Shown here: one piece after another, positions 1 to 6,995 of the stretch
How the letters are laid out: the number at the start of each line of letters is the position of its first letter
How positions within the stretch are numbered: the first letter of the stretch is position 1
Origin: Vulcanimicrobiota bacterium
GTDB taxonomy: Bacteria; Vulcanimicrobiota; Vulcanimicrobiia; Vulcanimicrobiales; Vulcanimicrobiaceae
Length of the DNA: 64,000 nt
Direction of reading: 5' to 3'
Assembly (NCBI GenBank): GCA_027307235.1
Contig: DAHUXH010000012.1
Span: 1-64,000 of the forward strand
Translations under genes and position numbers: made by a program
The notes under the pieces: model-generated
Told to the model about the DNA's origin: nothing
The model's database searches: none
Seen by the model: the letters and a program-made list of their open reading frames with translations, nothing else

Positions 1-333
1 CGCATCCAGTTCCAGCCCCTTCCCGAGACCGAATCGCTGAAAGCCTTGTGTGTACTGCGCGAGCGTCTGCGGCGTTGCCGACGGTGCGACGGTGAGTTGG
101 TATCCGTTTTCGAGAACGACGTGCCCCTTGTCGACGGCGCAGGTGCTAAAGCCGATCGTCGGCCGGTTCAGCGTCGCGAGCAGGCGCCCCGGGCCGCCGC
201 ACGGATCGGACGATTGGTCGTCGGCAAGAGCGGCCGTCGCCGGAAGCATGGTGACGATAGCAATTGCGGTGCCGAGCGCACGCGCACGGAGAGAACGTGC
301 GGTGAAACGCCGCATGCTCGACGATAACGTCAT
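1..333 (-). CDS. Exported protein, probable outer-membrane barrel (partial)
   Basis: The 111 visible codons run off the left edge, so only the N-terminus is seen. It starts MTLSSSMRRFTARS, followed by a hydrophobic stretch ending in an Ala-rich cleavage-like site (ATAALADD), which is a typical Sec signal peptide. The mature part contains TCAVDKGHVVLENGYQ and later LGKGLELDA. This pattern recalls exported beta-barrel 'transporter' proteins, but the family call is from memory and weak. A strong GAGGGAG ribosome site precedes the ATG. It lies 38 nt behind the NRAMP-like gene on the same strand, so it is probably part of the same Mg2+-riboswitch transcript. Confidence 0.7.
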   Translation of the reverse strand, partial: MTLSSSMRRFTARSLRARALGTAIAIVTMLPATAALADDQSSDPCGGPGRLLATLNRPTIGFSTCAVDKGHVVLENGYQLTVAPSATPQTLAQYTQGFQRFGLGKGLELDA

Positions 334-371
334 GGGAGAACTCCCTCGGTTAGATGATAGTTGAAGAATTT

Positions 372-1997
372 CTAGTGGTGCAGCGCGAGTTGTGTGACGC
401 GGAAGACGACAAGGCCGACGGCGACGATCAAGTATGCGCGCAGCACGATCAGCCAGAACCGGTTGAGCGGTGTCAATCGCGCCTTCGGCAGCGACGACAG
501 CGGCGGCATCTGCCATTCATGCTGTTTGGTTCGATCGACCGACGGGGCGTCTGCGTCGTCGGAGCGCATGAGCGACATCCAAACGCCGACGGCGACGGTC
601 AGGATCGTGCCGATCCCAAGAATCCAAAGAATCTGCGTTGTTCCAAGCGATGGGAACACGGTCGCGGCGGTGAGGATGATCGACAGCATGACCAGCGCCG
701 CGATGACCACGCCGGTGAACACGTTGGTTCGCTGCGAGTTCGCCCACGGACCGAGAACGGGCTTGTCGTTGGAGAGTAACAGCAGGAAGACGGTCGCACT
801 CGGCAGCAGCACGCCGGCCAGCACCTGCACCGCGTTCGTGAGCAGTCCGAGCGGACTTCCGGGCACCAAGACGATGGCGGCAGCGATGCCGATCAACCCC
901 ATGTAGACGAGATAAAATGCGGGCGCGTCGGTCACTTTGCGGTGCAGCGAATGACCGACCGACAGCATGTCGCCGACCGCGTAGGCTGTCGAAAGCGATA
1001 CCGCCGCCGCACCGATGATCGCCGCGTCCAAGAGCGCAAGCGCGAACAGGTTTCCCGGGAGGGCGCCTGCATATTTTGCAATCCCCGCCGCCACGGCTCC
1101 CGCGTCTTGGAAGTTACCGAACTCTTGGTGGCCGGCAAATGTCGCGGCCGTGAACGACATCATGGCAACAGCGCCGAAGATCACGAACAGGATGCCCAAA
1201 ACCAAGTCCCACCGCTCGTAGTTGAGCCAGCGCGTCGTGATCCGCTTGTCGATGACGTAGCTTTGCTGAAAGAATAGCTGCCACGGTGCGACCGTCGTGC
1301 CGACGATACCGATGATCAGCAGCATCACGACGCCGACGTCGGCACCTTTCGGCAGGCCGGGAACAAAGAAATCGTGCAGCGATTGCCCGATCGGCGCGTG
1401 AACCATCATGAGAACCGGCAACAGCAAGAGGCTTCCGAAGCACAAGACCATCGCGAAGCGCTCAAAACGGCGGAAGCTCCCGGTCGCGGCGCCAAGCATC
1501 ACCAGGAGCGCGGCGACGACGACCCCCGCGATCTTCGGCAAGCCGAAATAGTTCAGCGCAAGGCTGATGCCGATGAACTCGGTGACGATCGTCAGCGCGT
1601 TGAGGATGAGCAGGTCGATGACGCTGAACGCTCCCCAGAATTTTCCGAAGCGTTCGAGGATAAGACGCGCATGTCCGACGCCGGTGACGGCGCCCAGACG
1701 CAAGACCATCTCCTGGTTCACGTACAGCACCGGAACCAGCAACAGCAACGTCCAGAGCAGCGCCGTTCCATAGTTCTGCGCTGCCTGCGTGTAGGTCGAA
1801 AAGGCGCCGGCATCGTTGTCGCCGACCATTACGATCAAGCCGGGCCCGACGATGGCGAGAAACGCGACGAGCTTGGCCCATAGGCCTTTGCGCGACGCCG
1901 TGTCTTCCTTGCGGATGGTTCCGAACGCACCCTTGATGTCACCGACGTGAAGCGGGTCGAGGTGCGCACTCGCTACCTGGCGTTCAAGGGTCGTCAT
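372..1997 (-). CDS. NRAMP/SLC11-related divalent metal transporter, probably Mg2+
   Basis: A 541-residue polytopic membrane protein of the NRAMP fold with about 11-12 hydrophobic segments. The ion-site motifs are altered: in TM1 the canonical DPGN is replaced by DNDAG (residues 60-64), and in TM6 the canonical MPH is replaced by APW (residues 237-239, GTTVAPWQLFF). Loss of the TM6 methionine, which helps select soft metals such as Mn2+ and Fe2+, is expected in the NRAMP-related magnesium transporters. The Mg2+-sensing M-box upstream independently points to Mg2+. An ATG 90 nt inside the longest frame was chosen because AAGGGG sits about 10 nt upstream and the preceding small ORF ends 13 nt before it. 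Confidence 0.88.
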   Translation of the reverse strand: MTTLERQVASAHLDPLHVGDIKGAFGTIRKEDTASRKGLWAKLVAFLAIVGPGLIVMVGDNDAGAFSTYTQAAQNYGTALLWTLLLLVPVLYVNQEMVLRLGAVTGVGHARLILERFGKFWGAFSVIDLLILNALTIVTEFIGISLALNYFGLPKIAGVVVAALLVMLGAATGSFRRFERFAMVLCFGSLLLLPVLMMVHAPIGQSLHDFFVPGLPKGADVGVVMLLIIGIVGTTVAPWQLFFQQSYVIDKRITTRWLNYERWDLVLGILFVIFGAVAMMSFTAATFAGHQEFGNFQDAGAVAAGIAKYAGALPGNLFALALLDAAIIGAAAVSLSTAYAVGDMLSVGHSLHRKVTDAPAFYLVYMGLIGIAAAIVLVPGSPLGLLTNAVQVLAGVLLPSATVFLLLLSNDKPVLGPWANSQRTNVFTGVVIAALVMLSIILTAATVFPSLGTTQILWILGIGTILTVAVGVWMSLMRSDDADAPSVDRTKQHEWQMPPLSSLPKARLTPLNRFWLIVLRAYLIVAVGLVVFRVTQLALHH

Positions 1998-2010
1998 TCC
2001 ATCGATCCCC

Positions 2011-2166
2011 TTACTTGGTTCCCAAGTAGCCGGCGTAGGACAGCCACGGCGAGTACACGCGGCACGAATCACTGAATTGGCCCGCACGCAGCGAGTCGTC
2101 GTGCGCGTTCGGTGTACGGCTGAAGAATGAGCGCGCGACGGCGCGCAGCAATGCCAAGATGGTCAT
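2011..2166 (-). CDS. Small ORF between M-box and NRAMP-like gene
   Basis: A 51-residue frame starting MTILALLRAVARSFF and ending SYAGYLGTK. It has an AGGA ribosome site about 10 nt before the ATG and its TAA lies 13 nt before the transporter start, a spacing that suggests translational coupling. The N-terminus is amphipathic or hydrophobic and basic; the C-terminal half is rich in Ser and Tyr. I do not recognise the family. It could be a small accessory membrane peptide of the transporter or a leader peptide whose translation affects downstream expression. Confidence 0.5.
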   Translation of the reverse strand: MTILALLRAVARSFFSRTPNAHDDSLRAGQFSDSCRVYSPWLSYAGYLGTK

Positions 2167-2189
2167 GGCACGGTTCCTTTCATAGTCTC

Positions 2190-2276
2190 CTAGGGTGCTG
2201 CGCCGAACGAATGGCACAGCGAAAATCGGCTCAATGCGAGCCTGCGACTGCTACTGCTACTACTGCCACCGTCCAC
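2190..2276 (-). CDS. Possible 28-residue leader peptide
   Basis: A GTG-initiated 28-codon frame (VDGGSSSSSSRRLALS...) follows a near-perfect GGAGGTGA ribosome site by 9 nt, downstream of the M-box terminator hairpin and upstream of the 51-residue ORF. It contains six consecutive Ser codons (AGT/AGC). The strong ribosome site is the main support; without homologues this could be chance. Confidence 0.25.
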   Translation of the reverse strand: MDGGSSSSSSRRLALSRFSLCHSFGAAP

Positions 2277-2324
2277 GGCGTGAACTCACCTCCTCTCGCG
2301 TGCCGCGAACCCAATCGCGCGCAC

Positions 2325-2362
2325 AAACAAAAAACTGCCGCTTGCATCCTCGCAGGCGACAG
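2325..2362 (-). terminator. Intrinsic terminator of the M-box expression platform
   Basis: On the minus strand an 11-bp stem (CTGTCGCCTGC with GCAAGCGGCAG, one mismatch and one G-T pair) is followed at once by TTTTTTGTTTG. It lies between the Mg2+ aptamer and the first downstream ORF, as expected for a riboswitch that stops transcription when Mg2+ is plentiful. Confidence 0.85.
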
Positions 2363-2407
2363 TCGAGAAACGTGACACCGGGCAGACCCGGCCGCACCTC
2401 CCTCAAT

Positions 2408-2560
2408 GTCGAGTTTTAGCACCGCACGCTATAAAGGTCCCGTGGGCCTTAGCCGCGTTAGATTCCGCCTTGATTCGGCGGGATCTGGTCAACCCGTTGG
2501 AGTCTCTCGACCTTTCCGGGCAGCGGCGTGTCATCGTGCGGACGCCTCACCTAACGAGGA
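2408..2560 (-). promoter_or_regulatory. M-box (ykoK-type) Mg2+ riboswitch aptamer
   Basis: Read on the minus strand, the leader holds the conserved M-box blocks in order: GTTAGGTGAGGC (2544-2555), GCTGCCCGGAAA (2513-2524), a GTCGAGAGACTCCAACGGGT block (about 2487-2508), a CCGCC/GGCGG hairpin (about 2462-2483), GGCTAAGGCCCACGGG (2438-2453) and GTGCTAAAACTC (about 2412-2423). These match the Bacillus ykoK leader closely by eye. It controls the NRAMP-related transporter and probably the exported protein behind it. Exact ends are approximate. Confidence 0.92.
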
Positions 2561-2582
2561 ATCCGTAACCATCATATCCCCT

Positions 2583-2603
2583 CGTGTCAACCTACTTGAC
2601 ACG
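2583..2603. promoter_or_regulatory. Inverted repeat containing two divergent TTGACA boxes
   Basis: CGTGTCAA, 5 nt, TTGACACG: a perfect 8-bp inverted repeat. Each arm contains a consensus -35 hexamer TTGACA pointing outward, one toward the thioesterase operon and one toward the M-box transcript. On the minus side a 17-nt spacing leads to a weak TACGGA -10 box and a start at about 2555, just at the riboswitch 5' end. Confidence 0.6.
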
Positions 2604-2638
2604 GCTGCGCGTCTTGCATACTATACATACGATCGTAT
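2596..2638 (+). promoter_or_regulatory. Promoter and operator-like palindrome of the thioesterase-efflux-TetR operon
   Basis: TTGACA (2596-2601), a 17-nt spacer and TACTAT (2619-2624) form a near-consensus sigma-70 promoter. The perfect palindrome ATACGATCGTAT (2627-2638) covers the predicted transcription start, a position suited to repression by the TetR-family protein encoded at the end of the operon. An AT run follows it. Confidence 0.65.
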
Positions 2639-2696
2639 ATATATATATTTTTCTGCCCGAAACCACGCCGAAGGCGGCCGAAATGCGAGGTGCCCC

Positions 2697-3209
2697 ATGC
2701 TGTCTGAGATTCGAGTCGTCGAAGCCGAGCGCGAGCCTTCGAGCGAATGCTTGATACGCTTTCGCGATTGCGATCCGTACGGGCATCTGCACAACACGCG
2801 CTACGCCGACTATCTGCTGGATGCGCGAGAAGAGCATCTGCGCGAGCATTACGGGATCGACTTCGCGGAGTACGCCCGCGTGAACGGTCTCGGTTGGGTG
2901 ATCACCTCGACCAAGATCAATTTCTTCGCGCCCGCTCGCGCTTCCGAACCGGTGCGTATCCTGACGCGCCTGGTTGATTTCAACGAGAACTACATTCACG
3001 TCGAAGCGCGCATGTACGGGTGCCGCAAAGGCGACCTGAAGGTGCTCTCCTGGAATTCGTGCTGCTGCGTCGACGTTCGCACCGGCGGGCGCCGCGATCA
3101 CCTGCCGGAATTCATGCAGTTGTGCGAAGCGATCGTCCACCCGACGCCGCTGCCGCTGACCTTCGAAGCGCGTCTCGCGACGGTTCCGCGCAACCTTACG
3201 ACGCCTTGA
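2697..3209 (+). CDS. Hotdog-fold acyl-CoA thioesterase (4HBT type)
   Basis: A 170-residue single hotdog domain. The N-terminal FRDCDPYGHLHNTRYADYLLDAREEHL matches the 4-hydroxybenzoyl-CoA thioesterase type: Asp in the D-x-x-G-H-x-x-N motif is the usual catalytic residue. Substrate unknown. The frame is open farther upstream, but that stretch covers the promoter and riboswitch, so the ATG after GCGAGGTGCCCC was taken. Its stop overlaps the probable TTG start of the efflux pump, so the two are likely coupled. Acyl-thioester hydrolysis next to an efflux pump suggests a role in fatty-acid or membrane stress, which is inference. Confidence 0.85.
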   Translation: MLSEIRVVEAEREPSSECLIRFRDCDPYGHLHNTRYADYLLDAREEHLREHYGIDFAEYARVNGLGWVITSTKINFFAPARASEPVRILTRLVDFNENYIHVEARMYGCRKGDLKVLSWNSCCCVDVRTGGRRDHLPEFMQLCEAIVHPTPLPLTFEARLATVPRNLTTP

Positions 3210-4732
3210 CTGCCATTCTCGACCTCGTCGAGTACGGCCCACGCCGTTCGGCAGTCGTCGGCGCCGCCATGCTCGCCGCTCTGCTCCAGCTTGCAGACGC
3301 GACCATCGTCAACGTCGCCCTTCCCACCATCAACGGCGAACTGGGTGCTTCGATCGACGAAGGCACGTGGATCATCACGGCCTACCTCATTGCCAACGTC
3401 ATCGTCATTCCGCTCTCGCCGTGGCTGCAAGCGATGCTCGGACGCACTCGCCTCTTTGCGATCGCCGTCGGCGGCTTCACCGTTCTCTCGCTTGCGTGTG
3501 GTTTTGCGCATGACGTGCAAACCGAGATCGTGTTGCGCTTCGCGCAAGGCGCATTCGGCGGCGGCATCATGGTTCCGGCGCAGCAGATCATTCGCGACAC
3601 CTTCCCACCGCGCCAACTTGGCACGAGTCAATCGCTCTTCGCGCTCGCCGTCATTATGGGCCCCACGATCGGTCCGACGCTCGGCGGATTCTTGACCGAC
3701 GCGCTATCGTGGCGCTGGGTCTTCTTCATCAACGTGATTCCCGGTGTCATCGCCGTGCTGCTTGCGCTCTTCTTCATACGCGAACCCAAGGGCGCTCCGC
3801 GCCGCGCATTCGACACGCTCGGCATCGTCTTGCTCGCGATTGGCCTGGGCGCGTTGCAGTGGATATTGGGCGAAGGCGAACGCCGGAACTGGTTCGACGA
3901 TCAAACGGTCGTCATGATTTCCATTCTGAGCGCGGTGGCGCTCGCCGCGTTCGTCGCGTGGGAGCTGTTCGGCGCCGAGCACCCCGCCGTTGCGCTGCGG
4001 GTCTTGCGCAATCGCGCCGTCTGGGCGATCGCGCTTGCCAACTTCGGTCTCGGCGCTATCGTTTTCGGTACGATCTTGCTGTTTCCGCAATACTGGCAAG
4101 GTGTGCTCGGCATGACCACGACGCTCTCCGGGCTGCTCTTGATGACGCGCGCCGGCGCCATGCTCGTGCTCTATCCGGTGACGAACTGGGTGTCGTCGCA
4201 TGCCAGACTCGACCTTCGTATCGTCGCCGCCGTCGGCATCGCGTGTCTCGCCGTCGCGAGTTGGGCACAAGCGGCGATCTTCACGACGCACACGGAGTTC
4301 GGCACATTCCTGCCGACGCTGATCTGGGGCGGCATCGGCTCTGCCTTCATCTTCGTGCCGCTCAACGTGCTGCTCTTTCGACTGACGCCGCCCGCCGACA
4401 CCGTGCCGGCGCTGGCGCTCGCACGTCTCTCGCAACAACTTGGCGGATCGCTGGGCGCCGCGTTGACGGCGACGTTCTTCGATCGTTTCATCGCGCAGCA
4501 CCGTTCAGATCTGGCGAGCACGGTGCAGGCGTCGAACCCGGCCATTCACGCGTTCGTCGAACAGCACACCGCGGGTGCGGTGTCGATGCTCACCGCGCTC
4601 ATCGGCAACGAAGCGACGAATCTCGCCGCCGCCGACGTCGTGCGCTGGTCGGCGATCGTCGCCGCCGCGCTCGCGCTGTTGCCGCTGCTGATCGGGCGCG
4701 GGGTGCGCTCGGCATTGAGGAGTGATCGATAG
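3206..4732 (+). CDS. DHA2-family (EmrB/QacA) MFS efflux pump
   Basis: About 508 residues with 14 predicted membrane segments. The first helix contains DATIVNVALPTI, the diagnostic DHA2 motif; GRTRLF follows the second helix and PTIGPTLGGFL is the antiporter motif C of helix 5. The family exports drugs or amphiphiles using the proton gradient in the inner membrane. No good ATG is found before the first helix. TTG at 3206 overlaps the thioesterase TGA (TTGA), giving an N-terminus of normal length; an ATG at 3270 would start just at helix 1. It is followed by an overlapping TetR regulator, its likely repressor. Confidence 0.88.
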   Translation: MTAILDLVEYGPRRSAVVGAAMLAALLQLADATIVNVALPTINGELGASIDEGTWIITAYLIANVIVIPLSPWLQAMLGRTRLFAIAVGGFTVLSLACGFAHDVQTEIVLRFAQGAFGGGIMVPAQQIIRDTFPPRQLGTSQSLFALAVIMGPTIGPTLGGFLTDALSWRWVFFINVIPGVIAVLLALFFIREPKGAPRRAFDTLGIVLLAIGLGALQWILGEGERRNWFDDQTVVMISILSAVALAAFVAWELFGAEHPAVALRVLRNRAVWAIALANFGLGAIVFGTILLFPQYWQGVLGMTTTLSGLLLMTRAGAMLVLYPVTNWVSSHARLDLRIVAAVGIACLAVASWAQAAIFTTHTEFGTFLPTLIWGGIGSAFIFVPLNVLLFRLTPPADTVPALALARLSQQLGGSLGAALTATFFDRFIAQHRSDLASTVQASNPAIHAFVEQHTAGAVSMLTALIGNEATNLAAADVVRWSAIVAAALALLPLLIGRGVRSALRSDR

Positions 4733-4733
4733 G

Positions 4734-5414
4734 ATGCTCGAAGCGAACCACGTGGCGCAGAACGTGCCGATCCAAAAACTTGACGGTCGTCGCGCGCGCG
4801 GCGACCGGTCACGGCTCGCCGTGCTCGACCGTGCTCTCGGCATCGCCTCCGTGGAGGGTCTCGAGGGGCTCACGCTCGGAAGGCTCGCTGCGGAAGCGGG
4901 CATCAGCAAAGGGAACTTGACGGTGCTCTTCGGCGACAAGGAGGCACTGCAACTTGCAACGATCGACGCTTCCATCGCACGCATGGTTTCAATCGTCGTC
5001 GAGCCGGCGCTGCGCAAGACATCGCCCTTCGCGCGCGTCCAGGCATTGTGCGACGGCTGGTTCAAGCGCATCGCAGGCGGTGATTTTCCGGGCGGGTGTT
5101 TCATGTACGCGACCGCGCACGAGTATCGGGCGCGATCCGGCGCGCTGCACGACCGGGCGGTTCACAATCTTCTTCTCTGGCGCAAGACGCTCGGCAAGCA
5201 GTTGCGTGAAGCTCAAGCGGCCGGAGAACTTCGTCCCGACATCGACGTCGTCGACGCCGTCATCACGCTCGTGGCCTATCAGAACACGGCGCACCTCGCA
5301 CAGACGACCGGAGACACGGCGATGTTCGAGCACGCCTGGCGGCTCTCACGCCGTTTTCTCGACTCGCTCCTCATTCACCATGCGCCAAAGCCGAAGCGAG
5401 TTCGCCAAAAGTAA
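4734..5414 (+). CDS. TetR/AcrR-family transcriptional regulator
   Basis: 226 residues. The N-terminal helix-turn-helix spans roughly residues 20-70 (LGRLAAEAGISKGNLTVLFGDKEALQLA), followed by an all-helical ligand domain with a TetR_C-like GCFMYATAHEY segment. A GTG at 4722 is possible, but the ATG at 4734 has GAGGAG at good distance. It probably represses its own operon with the thioesterase and MFS pump through the palindromes near 2583-2638. Confidence 0.87.
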   Translation: MLEANHVAQNVPIQKLDGRRARGDRSRLAVLDRALGIASVEGLEGLTLGRLAAEAGISKGNLTVLFGDKEALQLATIDASIARMVSIVVEPALRKTSPFARVQALCDGWFKRIAGGDFPGGCFMYATAHEYRARSGALHDRAVHNLLLWRKTLGKQLREAQAAGELRPDIDVVDAVITLVAYQNTAHLAQTTGDTAMFEHAWRLSRRFLDSLLIHHAPKPKRVRQK

Positions 5415-5441
5415 CCATCCCAACCACCTCCATAGGAATGT

Positions 5442-6296
5442 ATGAGCACCACTATCGTCACCGACACTTCCGCCGACATCGCGGACGGCCTGACCGCGGG
5501 ATTGCCGATCGAAGCTGTCCCGCTGTCCATCACTTTTGAGTCGGAAACGTTTCTCGATCGCATCCAGCTTTCGCGCAGCGCATTCTACGCCAAACTTGCA
5601 CTGGCGGCGGAATATCCGAGCACGTCGCCGCCGACGGTCGAGCAATTCACCGCCGCATTCAAACGCCAGTTGGATCGGGGCAACGATATCGTCTGCCCGG
5701 TGATCTCCAGCGGCTTTTCGCAAACCTACGAAAACGCACTTGCAGCCGCGCGGCAGCTTGATACGAAGAACATCCACGTCGTCGACACGAAGACGAGTTC
5801 GGGCGGCCTTGGTTTGCACGTGCTGCTCGGCGCGGAGGCGGCCAAACGCGGCGAGCCGGCGAACGAGATCGCACGACGTTTGGAGAGCTATCGAGCGAAG
5901 CAGCGCGGGTTCTTCACCGTTCCCGATCTAGGATTGTTGGGACGCGCCGGCCGGGTCGCGCAAGCACAAGTGACCCTGGGCGCGATGATGAACGTGAGCC
6001 CGATCCTCAAGATGGACAACGCGACCGGGAAGATCCAAAGCGAGGCGCAGGCGCGCTCGTATGAGAAGGCGCAAGAGTTACTCGTCGATATCTTCGTCCG
6101 GCACGTCAAATCGCCGGCGAGATCGCGCATCGCATTAGGGCATTCGAATGCACCCGAGCTCGGCAAGGCCGCGCTGGAGCAGCTTCAAGCAAAGTTGTCG
6201 GGAGTCCCGAAGTCGTTGACCATGTACGAAATCGGCCCGGTGGTAGCCTCGAGTTCCGGGGCCGGCGCGCTCAACATCTTCTTGCTCGAAGAGTAG
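5442..6296 (+). CDS. DegV-family fatty-acid-binding protein
   Basis: 284 residues, the normal length of the family. It opens with TTIVTDTSADI, the DegV signature, and contains the typical TSPPTVEQF, PVISSGFSQTYENA and PDLGLLGRAGRVAQAQ segments. DegV/FakB proteins bind a fatty acid and, in Firmicutes, present it to FakA kinase; no fakA is in this window. It sits 27 nt behind the tetR gene on the same strand and could share its transcript, which fits the lipid theme of this region (thioesterase, acyltransferase fusion). Confidence 0.88.
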   Translation: MSTTIVTDTSADIADGLTAGLPIEAVPLSITFESETFLDRIQLSRSAFYAKLALAAEYPSTSPPTVEQFTAAFKRQLDRGNDIVCPVISSGFSQTYENALAAARQLDTKNIHVVDTKTSSGGLGLHVLLGAEAAKRGEPANEIARRLESYRAKQRGFFTVPDLGLLGRAGRVAQAQVTLGAMMNVSPILKMDNATGKIQSEAQARSYEKAQELLVDIFVRHVKSPARSRIALGHSNAPELGKAALEQLQAKLSGVPKSLTMYEIGPVVASSSGAGALNIFLLEE

Positions 6297-6377
6297 CAGC
6301 AACCTATCGCCTGAACGGCGATGCGACGATGACGGCTTCTGCGGGCATTCCGGGTGCGCCCGCGGAAGTGCCTCGAC

Positions 6378-6995
6378 ATGCTTGTCCGGACGTTGGCACT
6401 GTGCGCCGCCGTCCTGTTGCTCGGCAGCGCCGCTCCCACAGAATCGGCCGGCGCCGACGGCGTCATCGCGGCGATGACCGCGCGCAATGCCGGAATGCGC
6501 GGCTACACCTTCGACATCTCGCTGCGCGTCGCGCTCCTCACTTTTCCATGGATTCACTTCCGCATGAACGGACACGGTGAATACCAGCGCAACGGCACGC
6601 ACACGCTTCATTTCGATCGCGTCCCTTGGTTCGGCCACGGCTTTGAAACCATCAACCTCGAGGCGCTCGACCCGGCGAGTTGGCCGGCAACCTACACGAT
6701 CACGCTCGCCGAACAGCACGAAGGCACTAGTGTGCTGTCGATGCATGATCGCGTGAAGAGCAGCCTGATCGAAGCACGAGCGACCATCGACGAAACGGGC
6801 GTACGCGATTTGCTGTGCACCTACGACTATGGCGGACGCGTCGACGTCGCGATCGTTCCCGTGAGCATCTCCGGCTACTTTCTGCCCGGCACGGAAGACG
6901 CCGACATCGTGATGCCGCACTATCACGCCAGGGCACACGCTGAGTTCAGCAACTATCATGTGACGACCGACCCCACTCCCACCGCTGCCCAATGA
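6378..6995 (+). CDS. Exported LolA/RseB-like protein of unknown role
   Basis: 205 residues starting MLVRTLALCAAVLLLGSAAP, a clear signal peptide. The mature protein has alternating beta segments (GYTFDISLRVALLTFPW, HGEYQRNGTHTLHFDR) reminiscent of the LolA/LppX lipid-carrier fold; this is a visual impression only. It ends with an ATGA overlap with the MFS-acyltransferase fusion gene, so the two are made together and probably act on the same envelope lipid. The ATG with GGAAG about 10 nt upstream was preferred over an upstream GTG. Confidence 0.65.
   Translation: MLVRTLALCAAVLLLGSAAPTESAGADGVIAAMTARNAGMRGYTFDISLRVALLTFPWIHFRMNGHGEYQRNGTHTLHFDRVPWFGHGFETINLEALDPASWPATYTITLAEQHEGTSVLSMHDRVKSSLIEARATIDETGVRDLLCTYDYGGRVDVAIVPVSISGYFLPGTEDADIVMPHYHARAHAEFSNYHVTTDPTPTAAQ

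Noticed and set aside
2571-2576. TATGAT on the minus strand as -10 box of the M-box transcript
   Set aside because: No -35 at the right distance and only 8 nt from the TTGACA; the weaker TACGGA at 17 nt fits the riboswitch start better.
2406-2696. Upstream extension of the thioesterase frame
   Set aside because: It covers the riboswitch, both palindromes and the promoter, so it cannot be coding in that transcript.
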